Positions 39,901 to 48,335 of a DNA stretch of 64,000 nucleotides are shown piece after piece. Origin of the DNA: Bacteroidia bacterium (GTDB lineage Bacteria > Bacteroidota > Bacteroidia > UKL13-3). The DNA lies in contig JALONK010000009.1 in NCBI GenBank assembly GCA_025454975.1, positions 1 through 64,000 on the forward strand, written 5' to 3'. How positions within the stretch are numbered: the stretch's first letter is position 1; each line of letters opens with the position of its first letter. The position numbers were made by a program, and so were the translations under genes. The notes below the pieces were generated by a model that was not told the origin of the DNA, made no database searches, and saw only the letters and a program-made list of their open reading frames with translations.

Positions 39901-40500
39901 CATTATGATTTGCCTCAAGTTAAAGAATATTTCGATAAGCAACTTAAAGCAAAGAATTATGTAGTGAAACTTAATACAGTAGCTCTTTTGTTAAAACATA
40001 AAAAGGCTGTTGATGATACAATTGTTTTTAATTTAAGCGAAAACCTTACTTCAAGAACTGATTTCTTTAGTGCGTTAAAGGAATTTAAAATTGAAGATAA
40101 GATGCCTGCACAATTCAGAACACGCGATGCTTTGGTATATGCCGAAGTAAAAGATGATTTAACCCCTGACTACGGTGATGATAAACTAGATACCATTGTA
40201 TTTGTGGCCATGGATACTACTTATTTTAAAGGAATTAAAGGTATTGTGTACTTTTATAAGTATAAAATGGAAAACAGCGATGATTGGAATACCTATGTTA
40301 CAGGTATGTATGATTTTGATTCCAATACATATAAATTACTGCGTTACATAGGCGCTCAAGGTGAGGTGTTCAATGAGAAAGGAAGTTGGCAAGAACAATT
40401 TTTTGAAATGGTTGAACAAGCTAAACAACGCCAAAGGGCCTATGGTTATGGCTCTTTTAATTTCTCAAGAAACTTCTTTGAAGAATATCCGGAGGAATAA
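36928..40500 (+). CDS. TraB/GumN family protein with very long C-terminal extension including HEAT-like helical repeats
   Basis: Signal peptide; GKGMTKPSYLYGTMHVSSKLAF, VEDLDESLQ, FTGVGASHLPGDKGVIALLREMGYQVRAV; then ~900 aa with repeated beta modules and helical repeats. ATG 36928 preferred. Confidence 0.85.
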   Translation: MLFRTIFRTISLILLLVTIVQAQPLPKGLLWEISGKGMTKPSYLYGTMHVSSKLAFNLSDSFFIALKNVDKVALESTPENWLEEFFATGFMSHLMRVEAEESNQSTQVINPNSFAWFDDNYPKNYVLQALAVDPAILNQLMFRHTSNKQDFEEDTYLDLYIFQLASKLKKPVLSVEDLDESLQLVMRAYSDMYPEDKQRKYIENFDELLEEYYRQADLFQLDSLVKAQGYSSNYMENMLYIRNKNMVHRMDSIMRTGSLFTGVGASHLPGDKGVIALLREMGYQVRAVNLGQRNSSLRKKLDAINVPITYQKFTAPDGLFSVEAPGKLLVMPDNSISQQYLYSDMMNGAFYSVTRIKHFSSFYGYDEADYRKSIDSMLYEYIPGDIVSQKTIDQNGYVAYDITNKNKRGNLQRYRIIFTPIELIIFKTGGKGNYVKEFGEQFFKSIVFNQPPLLTQPYRNTELGFEIALPVMPISNYEKAVLSNYTPGSIIYQAVHNRERYFILTSPFFNTSYIEEDTVELNIAAFGFERKTNLMRNTHQYKNISGYPALFCTYRHKEKGTSMAAVYVIKGASVYVFSVWGDNPQISNEAIQVLNSIKLIEKVAPEAKFQTDTIHRFTLKSSVSLPPDINAYNMSFKKREDKRAHLDLREKIELKEAATGEKVIIKWTRRNKYEYFKDTASLWKSLITNNYFYNTFNKKVTYFKNKNYFGAVVELTDSNSSRCILHKIFISGRFEYQLTAVVDTITKGNNFVKTIFESFEPITTDSFNLFANSGNRFLNDIISDDSTTYAQARELSKDVDLDKTNVNQILETIPKLKDDKHKKGLEQELILALGRTKDPKVLPILKLWYENAGDDYEKQFSILKALARFKTKQSYTLCRDLLIKEPPFLTGNYYYDGLFSELRSNDSLFNSILFFPELFKLTRYDEYRQEVYEMLSWAIDSNKITVAQYQPYLNDLINEAKKQLKKELTNDDKEKYYANYMVESYNNILIHHYDLPQVKEYFDKQLKAKNYVVKLNTVALLLKHKKAVDDTIVFNLSENLTSRTDFFSALKEFKIEDKMPAQFRTRDALVYAEVKDDLTPDYGDDKLDTIVFVAMDTTYFKGIKGIVYFYKYKMENSDDWNTYVTGMYDFDSNTYKLLRYIGAQGEVFNEKGSWQEQFFEMVEQAKQRQRAYGYGSFNFSRNFFEEYPEE

Positions 40501-40534
40501 TGTTTCAAAAACCTCCTTATTAAAATAACTTATT

Positions 40535-40566
40535 AAAGGTGACTGTTTATTATGGTCACCTTTTTT
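40535..40566 (+). terminator. Intrinsic terminator
   Basis: aaaggtgac ... gtcacctttttt after the TraB gene. Confidence 0.8.
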
Positions 40567-40651
40567 ATTTTTTAACTAATTGTAGATGGATTAATTCGCT
40601 GCTATTTCATGCATAAGCTTCGTAATGGAAATCCATGTTGTATCAAACAAG

Positions 40652-40687
40652 CATAAAAAAAACACGCCTAAGCGTGTTTTTTTTATG
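40652..40687. terminator. Bidirectional intrinsic terminator
   Basis: cataaaaaaaacacgc-ctaa-gcgtgttttttttatg, perfect 16-bp stem. Confidence 0.9.
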
Positions 40688-40699
40688 TTATTGTTAACA

Positions 40700-41044
40700 T
40701 TAAATGTGCATTCTGTTTTTCTTAAACATTAACTGGTCTTCCGACTCTACATGGTCAGGATCAGGAACACAGCAATCAACCGGACATACAGCAGCGCATT
40801 GTGGTTCTTCATGAAAACCTACGCATTCGGTACATTTTCCGGTTACAATAAAATAAGTATCATCAGATTTAGGAGCAAATCTTTTATTTACATCAACCGA
40901 CTCTCCATCAATTTCGATGGTTCCGGTTAATGAATTTCCATCAGCCCAAGCCCACTCAGCTCCGCTTTCATATATTGCGTTATTAGGACATTCTGGTTCG
41001 CATGCACCGCAATTGATGCATTCGTCGGTAATCATTATAGCCAT
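40700..41044 (-). CDS. 2x[4Fe-4S] ferredoxin
   Basis: CINCGACEPECPNNAIYE and CTECVGFHEEPQCAAVCPVDC. Confidence 0.95.
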   Translation of the reverse strand: MAIMITDECINCGACEPECPNNAIYESGAEWAWADGNSLTGTIEIDGESVDVNKRFAPKSDDTYFIVTGKCTECVGFHEEPQCAAVCPVDCCVPDPDHVESEDQLMFKKNRMHI

Positions 41045-41131
41045 AGTATATTTTTCTTTTTAGTAGTTTATAACAAATGCAAAATAAGTTTTGTTGCTTT
41101 GCATAAAAAAATTGAATCATTCTAAATAGAC

Positions 41132-42142
41132 ATGAATTTTCAACAAGCAATTCAAACATACAAACAACTTGGCTTATTTTTTAAACAGGCAGCCGCTGAA
41201 GATTTATCGGTTTTTCATCAGGCTTATGTTACTAATAATTGGTTTACAGTTGATTATATAAAAAATGCCCTTCATGCTTGGTCGGAAGAGCTAACGGAGT
41301 CATCATTAACAAATTGGTTTTCGGCATATACCGAACCCCATACACAACAAAAAAAAGTTGCCATAATAATGGCGGGAAATATTCCTTTTGTTGGTTTGCA
41401 TGATTTATTATGTGTTTTAGCAACAGGCCATTCGGCATTGGTTAAATTATCTTCTGATGATTATGTATTGATGAAATGGGTAATTGATGCATTAATTGAT
41501 ATCAACCCATCATTAGCGAATGATATTACGGTTGCTGAAGGAATGTTACCCAAGGGTTTTGATGCAGTTATAGCAACAGGAAGCAACAATACCAATCGTT
41601 ATTTTGAGGCCTATTTTAAAGGAGTACCGTCGTTGTTACGAAAGAGTAGGAGCAGTGTGGCCGTTTTAACAGGTAATGAAACACCTGAGGATATTCAACT
41701 AATAGGGAAAGATATTTTCACCTATTTTGGTTTAGGATGCAGGAATGTCTCAAAAATATATGTTCCTGAAGGATACGACTTAACTTTCTTCCTCGACCAT
41801 ATTCAATCTTTTTATAGTCATATTGATCATCATAAATATGCAAACAACTACACTTACCATAAGGCCATATTATTGATGAACCTTACACCACATTTAGATA
41901 ATAATTTTTTACTGGTAAAGGAGGATACACACCTAGCATCGCCACTCTCCGTTTTGTTTTGGGAATCTTATAAAAATGAAACTGATTTAATGTATAAACT
42001 ATCCTTAAAACAGGATGAAATACAATGTGTGGTTAGCAAAATTAAAATTGGTGATTCAGTTCCATTAGGTCGAGCTCAATATCCTGCCATCTCCGGCTAT
42101 GCTGATGGTATTGATACGATAAATTTTTTATTGAACATTTAA
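41132..42142 (+). CDS. Acyl-CoA reductase (LuxC-like)
   Basis: VAIIMAGNIPFVGLHDLLCVLATGHSALVKLSS, FTYFGLGCRNVSKIYVPEGYD. Confidence 0.88.
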   Translation: MNFQQAIQTYKQLGLFFKQAAAEDLSVFHQAYVTNNWFTVDYIKNALHAWSEELTESSLTNWFSAYTEPHTQQKKVAIIMAGNIPFVGLHDLLCVLATGHSALVKLSSDDYVLMKWVIDALIDINPSLANDITVAEGMLPKGFDAVIATGSNNTNRYFEAYFKGVPSLLRKSRSSVAVLTGNETPEDIQLIGKDIFTYFGLGCRNVSKIYVPEGYDLTFFLDHIQSFYSHIDHHKYANNYTYHKAILLMNLTPHLDNNFLLVKEDTHLASPLSVLFWESYKNETDLMYKLSLKQDEIQCVVSKIKIGDSVPLGRAQYPAISGYADGIDTINFLLNI

Positions 42143-42144
42143 AA

Positions 42145-42645
42145 TTATTCGAACTCAATAAGCATTTGGTTCTTATCAACAGCCGTGCGTTCGCTCACGG
42201 TTATTTTTTTAATCACTGCATCCGATGGCGATTTAATAACATTCTCCATTTTCATGGCTTCTAAAACCAATAATGCATCTCCTTTTTTTACAGCATCACC
42301 AGGCTTAACGTGAATACGCAATACAAGTCCGGGCATAGGAGCTTTTACTGAGTTCACCTTATCCGAGGCCATTTTATCCATGCCTAATTTTTTCAGGAGT
42401 TGGTCAAGCTCATTTTCTACATTCACTCGGTAAGTAATACCATTTATAACAATACTTAATATTTTACCTTTTTCGTCTTTATCTGTCAATTCGATTGTTA
42501 ACGACTGATCATTTATAATTGCATGATACTTATCTGCTCCTATTTTAATCCAATCCATGTTCATTTCTTCACCATTCAATAGCAGGCTCGAATTATCTTT
42601 TTTTAAGGTGAATTCGGTTAGTTCATTTACTTTTAAGGTAAGCAT
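42145..42645 (-). CDS. Biotin/lipoyl-attachment (BCCP-like) carboxylase subunit
   Basis: VKAPMPGLVLRIHVKPGDAVKKGDALLVLEAMKMENVIKSP, biotinylation site AMKM. Confidence 0.95.
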   Translation of the reverse strand: MLTLKVNELTEFTLKKDNSSLLLNGEEMNMDWIKIGADKYHAIINDQSLTIELTDKDEKGKILSIVINGITYRVNVENELDQLLKKLGMDKMASDKVNSVKAPMPGLVLRIHVKPGDAVKKGDALLVLEAMKMENVIKSPSDAVIKKITVSERTAVDKNQMLIEFE

Positions 42646-42686
42646 TTATTTGTATGTTTTAAGAATTATTACTTTATTGTAAGCCT

Positions 42687-45287
42687 ATGATTAAACAACG
42701 ATTTACATTTTTAGTATTATTAAACCTTGTTTATATAATAAGCGGTTGCAATTTAATTAAATTCAATCCATCCCCAAAAACGGGCGAGCAAATTGTAAAT
42801 CCTAAAGTTGAAGTTCGCGAAACAACCATAAAAACAGTACCATCATTTAAAGCTACTGAAACTAGGATAATTGATTTGGTGCACATGAAACTTGCCGTTC
42901 AGTTTAACTACGAAAAGCAACATGTTATTGGTCAGGCGTTTTTATTTATCAAGCCATACTTCTACGAGTTAAATAGTTTTGAACTTGATGCGAAAGGTTT
43001 TGATATTAAACGTGTGGCCTTAATATCAAATCAAACTGATACGCTATTATTAAAGTATGAGTATAACAAAGAAAAGTTAAAAATAACTTTAGATAAAACT
43101 TACAACAAAAGCCAAACATTTCAGGTGTTTATTGACTATGTAGCTAAACCAAATGAAATTATTACCGAAGGTGGCAATGCAATTCAAGATGATAGAGGTT
43201 TGTATTTTATTAATCCATTAGGTAAGGAGGAAGGTAAACCTCGTCAAATATGGACTCAAGGTGAAACGCAATCGAACTCATGTTGGTTTCCAACAGTTGA
43301 TATTCCAAACGAAAAAATTACCCAAGAAATTGCCATTACAGTAGATGACAAAGACATTACCTTAAGCAATGGCGAGTTGATGATGAGTAAGATAAACAGC
43401 GATGGTAAGCGAACTGATTATTGGAAACAAACAAAACCTCATGCACCTTATTTGGTGATGCTGGCAGTTGGAGAATTTGCACAAGTTAAAGACTTTTGGC
43501 GTGATAGTATTCCGGTTGATTATTATGTTGAACCGGCCTATAAACCTTATGCTAAAATGATTTTCGGCAATACTCCGGAAATGTTAGAAGTATTTAGTAG
43601 AAAGTTAGGTGTTGATTACCCTTGGGATAAATACAGCCAAATTGTGGTTAGGGATTTCGTAAGTGGAGCCATGGAAAATACCTCGGCAGTAATACATTTC
43701 GACAGGGTTCAACATGATGCACGTGAACACTTAGACCAACCTTATGAAGATATCATAGCACATGAATTGTTTCATCATTGGTTTGGTGATTTAGTAACAT
43801 GTGAAAGTTGGTCGAATCTTCCCCTTAACGAAAGTTTTGCTACCTATGGCGAATATATTTGGAATGAACATAAATATGGTCAACTGTTTGCCGACCATGA
43901 ATTTAACAGAAACTTATTTGCGTATTTAGCTTCAAAAAACAAGCATAAAGTTGAACCTATAAGATATCATTACCACAATAGAGATGAGATGTTTGACGTG
44001 GTAAGTTATCAAAAGGGGAGTTTAATTTTACATCAACTTCGAAAGATGATTGGCGATGAAGCATTTTTTTCTGCACTAAAATTGTACCTCACACGCCATG
44101 CCTTTAACACCGCCGAAATAGCAAATCTGCGCATGGCATTTGAAGAAATCACCGGGCAAGATTTACAATGGTATTTTAATCAATGGTTTTTAAAGGCCGG
44201 CCATCCTGAACTTTTTGTAAATTATTCTTATGGTGAAAACAAAAACGAAGTAACTGTAGAAGTTACTCAATTACAAGATTCTAATTATGTATATCAATTG
44301 CCGATTTTAATTGATGTATATGGTGCCGGCGGCAAAACGTCAACATCAGTTAACATCAATAAAAGTAAACAAACAATAACCATCAAACATACCTCGCCAA
44401 TCTCTTTTGTTGTATTTGATGCCGATAAGCGATTGTTAGCTAAAATTAACGAAACTCAATCGCATGAAGCTTATGCCAATATGTTGTTTGAAGCGCCTTT
44501 GTATCGTGATAAATTACTTGCACTAAATGGTTTTTGTGAAGATTTACCTGATTCGTTTAGTGCGAAGGATTTGCAAACAATTCAATTTTTGTTAAGGCAT
44601 AAAGAATGGCCGATTCGTGAATTGGGTTTGCTTGCATTTGAATCAATTGACAGTTTAAATACACAATTATTTTTAACCGATTTAAACAAAATTGCTAATT
44701 CAGATTATAAAGCAAGTAATAGGGCATTAGCCATAAAAGCATTGCAAGAGTACAATGCCATTCAGTTTTCTAATGTATTCGAACAAAAACTTAACGACTC
44801 TGCATATTCAGTTGTGAAAGCAAGTATTCAAGCACTTGGAGCAGTAAATCCACAATATGCTATTGAAAAAACCAAATCACTTCGTACCATAAAAAATGGT
44901 GGTGTACAGCTTGCTATTGTAAAGCTTATTGTAACAGCTTCAAACAATGATGAAAATGAATATTTCAGTACCATCTTAGGTAAATATGGTTTTACTAATT
45001 ATGCTATTATTGCCGAGTTCGGCAGATATATAATGAAATCAAACAAAGCTATTCAATTTAAAGGCGCAAAGGTTTTTGCTTCTTATTTCCCGAAGGCCGA
45101 TAAAAACTCGAAAGTGGTTTTAACACAGCAGGTAAAATTATTGGTTCAGGATTTAAACAATAAAAAAGAAAATTTAATAGCGCCATTTAAACAGCAAAAT
45201 AATCAAACACAATTACCCGAGCAGGTTTCAGCGGAGGTTAAAGTGATTGATGAATTAATTGCTGCATTTAAAAATAGTGTGCAATAG
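42687..45287 (+). CDS. M1 family metallopeptidase
   Basis: FVSGAMENTSAV, HELFHHWFGDLVTCESWSNLPLNESFATY (HEXXH-X18-E). Confidence 0.96.
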   Translation: MIKQRFTFLVLLNLVYIISGCNLIKFNPSPKTGEQIVNPKVEVRETTIKTVPSFKATETRIIDLVHMKLAVQFNYEKQHVIGQAFLFIKPYFYELNSFELDAKGFDIKRVALISNQTDTLLLKYEYNKEKLKITLDKTYNKSQTFQVFIDYVAKPNEIITEGGNAIQDDRGLYFINPLGKEEGKPRQIWTQGETQSNSCWFPTVDIPNEKITQEIAITVDDKDITLSNGELMMSKINSDGKRTDYWKQTKPHAPYLVMLAVGEFAQVKDFWRDSIPVDYYVEPAYKPYAKMIFGNTPEMLEVFSRKLGVDYPWDKYSQIVVRDFVSGAMENTSAVIHFDRVQHDAREHLDQPYEDIIAHELFHHWFGDLVTCESWSNLPLNESFATYGEYIWNEHKYGQLFADHEFNRNLFAYLASKNKHKVEPIRYHYHNRDEMFDVVSYQKGSLILHQLRKMIGDEAFFSALKLYLTRHAFNTAEIANLRMAFEEITGQDLQWYFNQWFLKAGHPELFVNYSYGENKNEVTVEVTQLQDSNYVYQLPILIDVYGAGGKTSTSVNINKSKQTITIKHTSPISFVVFDADKRLLAKINETQSHEAYANMLFEAPLYRDKLLALNGFCEDLPDSFSAKDLQTIQFLLRHKEWPIRELGLLAFESIDSLNTQLFLTDLNKIANSDYKASNRALAIKALQEYNAIQFSNVFEQKLNDSAYSVVKASIQALGAVNPQYAIEKTKSLRTIKNGGVQLAIVKLIVTASNNDENEYFSTILGKYGFTNYAIIAEFGRYIMKSNKAIQFKGAKVFASYFPKADKNSKVVLTQQVKLLVQDLNNKKENLIAPFKQQNNQTQLPEQVSAEVKVIDELIAAFKNSVQ

Positions 45288-45290
45288 CTT

Positions 45291-45986
45291 ATGGTAACAA
45301 ATAATGAAACACTCATTAATGCCACTATAAATTATGTAAAGCAGGTACTAAATGGAGCTGAGGCAGGTCATGATTGGTGGCATGTACAACGCGTTCATCG
45401 CATGGCTAAAGCAATTGCAACAAAAGAAGGAGCAAATGTTTTGGTAGTTGAATTAGCCGCACTTCTGCATGATATCGCAGATGCAAAATTTCATCAAGGA
45501 GACGAAAAAATTGGTCAGGAAATGGCCGCTTCTTTTCTTCATCAGATGCATGTGGATGAAACCATAATTAATGATGTTATGCATGTTATTCAACATATTT
45601 CTTTTAGAAAAACTTTTGAGTCTAATCAAACAGAAATTAGTTTGGCCTGCAAAATTGTGAGTGATGCAGATAAGCTGGATGCCATTGGTGCTATAGGTAT
45701 TGCCCGAACTTTTAACTACGGTGGATATAAGAATCGTGCAATTTATGATCCCTCTGTTCAACCTCAAAAATACTCATCTGCATTAACTTATGTAAATAGT
45801 TCTTCGCCTACCATTAATCACTTTTATGAAAAACTTTTGTTGATTAAAGATATGATGTGGACTTCAACCGGAAAGGAATTGGCGATAAAACGACATGCGT
45901 TTATGGAGCAGTTTTTAAAACACTTTTATGAAGAATGGGATTTTACTGAACAGGAATTAACTCATAATCCTCCAACTTTAAAATAA
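45291..45986 (+). CDS. HD-domain phosphohydrolase
   Basis: HDWWHVQRVHRMAKAIA...LAALLHDIADAKFH...VSDADKLDAIGAIGIAR. Confidence 0.93.
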   Translation: MVTNNETLINATINYVKQVLNGAEAGHDWWHVQRVHRMAKAIATKEGANVLVVELAALLHDIADAKFHQGDEKIGQEMAASFLHQMHVDETIINDVMHVIQHISFRKTFESNQTEISLACKIVSDADKLDAIGAIGIARTFNYGGYKNRAIYDPSVQPQKYSSALTYVNSSSPTINHFYEKLLLIKDMMWTSTGKELAIKRHAFMEQFLKHFYEEWDFTEQELTHNPPTLK

Positions 45987-47061
45987 AGAGGTAGTTGTTT
46001 AAATAATATCCATTCTTGTTTTTTTCAAAAAGAAAAACACTTCCTGTTCCCAACCATTTCTTTTGGCCGATTACCTCCATTATCTTTTTTCCTTGAGTTG
46101 CCAACGCATTTCCAAACAACAACATTTGATCATAACCTCTAAAGGCTGCTTCACTTGGTTCTGTAAAATATTTTTCACGATAGGCTGCTATAAATTGCTT
46201 CACTTCCTCACGTTTGTAGTCAACATAAAATGGGCTTACCAATCGAAGGTTACAACGCATAAACAACGCATAGTCCGGATTTTTAAAATCTAACCATTGC
46301 ATTAATCCATAAGTATGTAAACCTTTAACAGTTGAAGTATCTTTAATTGTTCTTAATACCTTATTTACACTTGTTTCGGTTGCAGTAGCAATAATGATGT
46401 GGTTGTTTGAGGTGCTTGATTTATACAGTTGCAAATCTAAAGCACTATTGTATTCAAGTAAGGTGATTTTATTCTTTTTGTCGGCTACTAATCCTTTAAA
46501 TCCTTCATGAATACTTTTGCCAATAACACTTTTATCAGCCACTACAATTATGGCTGCCTGAGGATCTATTGAATAAATATGCTTTAATAAGATGCCGGCA
46601 TAACTTGACAAGTCGGGGTTAGCCGATAACCAAAAATTGTGTTCAATTTTGTTTTTCGAAAAGGTCATTAACGGCGATACGTGGTAAACTTCATTCTTTT
46701 TTGCAAACGTCGAAACTACTTTGTTTCCACCTTGTCTAACCGGACCAATAATCAGTTCACTTTCCTTAAACAATTGTTTTTGGGTTATTCTTACCGTTGT
46801 ATTGCTGTCGTTTTCGGTGTCAAAAACACTTACCCTCACACTTAATTTCATTTTTTCGAATGAGTCGAGCGCAATAGTAGCACCTTGATAATACTCACGT
46901 GAGAGGTTACCTAATTCAGCATTTTCATGATTGGGATTACTGATAATCTGTTTGCTACAAAATGGAAGTAAAATACTTATGTTGGCTGCCTTTTTTTGTT
47001 GGGCAGTTGCGGCCAATGTGAGTATGAAACTTAGCAACAATAACGATAACTTATTTATCAT
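45943..47061 (-). CDS. Periplasmic-binding-fold (type 1 PBP-like) protein, secreted
   Basis: Signal peptide MINKLSLLLLSFILTLAATAQ; ISILLPF...YYQGATIALDSF...LIIGPVRQGGNKVVSTFAKKNEVYHVSPL; Met at 47061 preferred. Confidence 0.8.
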   Translation of the reverse strand: MINKLSLLLLSFILTLAATAQQKKAANISILLPFCSKQIISNPNHENAELGNLSREYYQGATIALDSFEKMKLSVRVSVFDTENDSNTTVRITQKQLFKESELIIGPVRQGGNKVVSTFAKKNEVYHVSPLMTFSKNKIEHNFWLSANPDLSSYAGILLKHIYSIDPQAAIIVVADKSVIGKSIHEGFKGLVADKKNKITLLEYNSALDLQLYKSSTSNNHIIIATATETSVNKVLRTIKDTSTVKGLHTYGLMQWLDFKNPDYALFMRCNLRLVSPFYVDYKREEVKQFIAAYREKYFTEPSEAAFRGYDQMLLFGNALATQGKKIMEVIGQKKWLGTGSVFLFEKNKNGYYLNNYLFILKLEDYELIPVQ

Positions 47062-47125
47062 ATATGCAAGTATACAGTAATTATTCCGAATAGAGGAGGA
47101 TAACTCCGTACAAATCAAAAGATTA

Positions 47126-48262
47126 TTAACGTGCTGTATAAATCCAAGCTTCCGGATTAACATTTTTTTGGATGCTATCCATTAAAGCCACGGCCTCTTC
47201 ATAGGTTGCTACTCGTTGATAGCTTACCCGGTTGCAATTAATTTTTTCATTTAACAACAATTCGGCTTTAAATCCTTTAGCTTTAAGTTCTTCATAAAAG
47301 CGCTCGGCATTTTTAGCTTTACAAAATACACCTCCGATTATGTAATATCCTTTGGCTGTTTTGGCTGAAGTTTGAATTGGCAATTCAGGTGCTGCAGCCG
47401 GATTATTTACCAGGTTTTCCTCTGAATGAACTTCTTCAAACGTTGATAATACCAAGGCTAAGTTTTTTACATTATATTCAACGAAATCAGGTTCAACAAT
47501 AGGTGTGGTATCAATAGTTACAGGTGTGGTAATTTCTTCCTTTACTTCCGGCGCTGGAATGGTTTCCACAGGTGTAGCAGCCTGGTTTTGCTTTGAAAAT
47601 AAGGAATCGAACCACGAATGAATACCGGTAGTATTAATTTCAATTCCACCGTTGTTTTGCGACTGATTTAAGTACAAATAGCCGTTAATGCCAAGCATAG
47701 CAATCAAGGCAAGTGTTAATACTTTTAACCCGGTATATTTTGCCCTGTTAAATTTTCTTGGCTTAGTAACTATCGTTCGATCTTTAAAAATACGGGTAGC
47801 TGTAGAAATTGATTTTTGTTCGCCTCCCGGTTTGGCTTGCAAAGGAAACAATCCAAAGCTACCATAATAAAAGTTGTTTTGCTTATCCGGTAGAAATACG
47901 TAGTTGGCTTCTGCATTTAACCGGAATGTGCCAAAATGGTCAATTTCAATTTGTTTTTTTTGAGTTAATTCTTCCTGTAATTTCAGCACTAATGAATTAA
48001 TATACTCAATAGCTTCGGTGTACGAAATGTTTAACTCAAGCGAAACATTAAGTGCAAGCAGTCCATCGTTTACTTTTAGGTTTTGGTTAAACATCACCCG
48101 TTTACCAGGTGGTAAAACAATATGGCTAACTTGGTCTATTTTGGCCGACTCTTTATTACAAACAAATCCTCCAAATTGAGGTACAATAACACAATCATGC
48201 TTAAACAGCAGCGACTTAATTGTACTCCAAACAGGATCAGATGTAATTTTTTGCACCATCAT
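47126..48262 (-). CDS. HU-CCDC81-like domains + TM helix + C-terminal SPOR domain protein
   Basis: N-term CVIVPQFGGFVCNKESAKIDQ...VMFNQNLKVNDGLLALNVS...IEIDHFGTFRLN; TM VLTLALIAMLGINGYLYL; SPOR GYYIIGGVFCKAKNAERFYEELKAKGFKAELL. Confidence 0.88.
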   Translation of the reverse strand: MMVQKITSDPVWSTIKSLLFKHDCVIVPQFGGFVCNKESAKIDQVSHIVLPPGKRVMFNQNLKVNDGLLALNVSLELNISYTEAIEYINSLVLKLQEELTQKKQIEIDHFGTFRLNAEANYVFLPDKQNNFYYGSFGLFPLQAKPGGEQKSISTATRIFKDRTIVTKPRKFNRAKYTGLKVLTLALIAMLGINGYLYLNQSQNNGGIEINTTGIHSWFDSLFSKQNQAATPVETIPAPEVKEEITTPVTIDTTPIVEPDFVEYNVKNLALVLSTFEEVHSEENLVNNPAAAPELPIQTSAKTAKGYYIIGGVFCKAKNAERFYEELKAKGFKAELLLNEKINCNRVSYQRVATYEEAVALMDSIQKNVNPEAWIYTAR

Positions 48263-48335
48263 AAGAAGTGCAAAATAATGTCCTGTTACGAGTTAATCAA
48301 ATATAAAACCCGATTCTATTACAAAATCAAATCTA

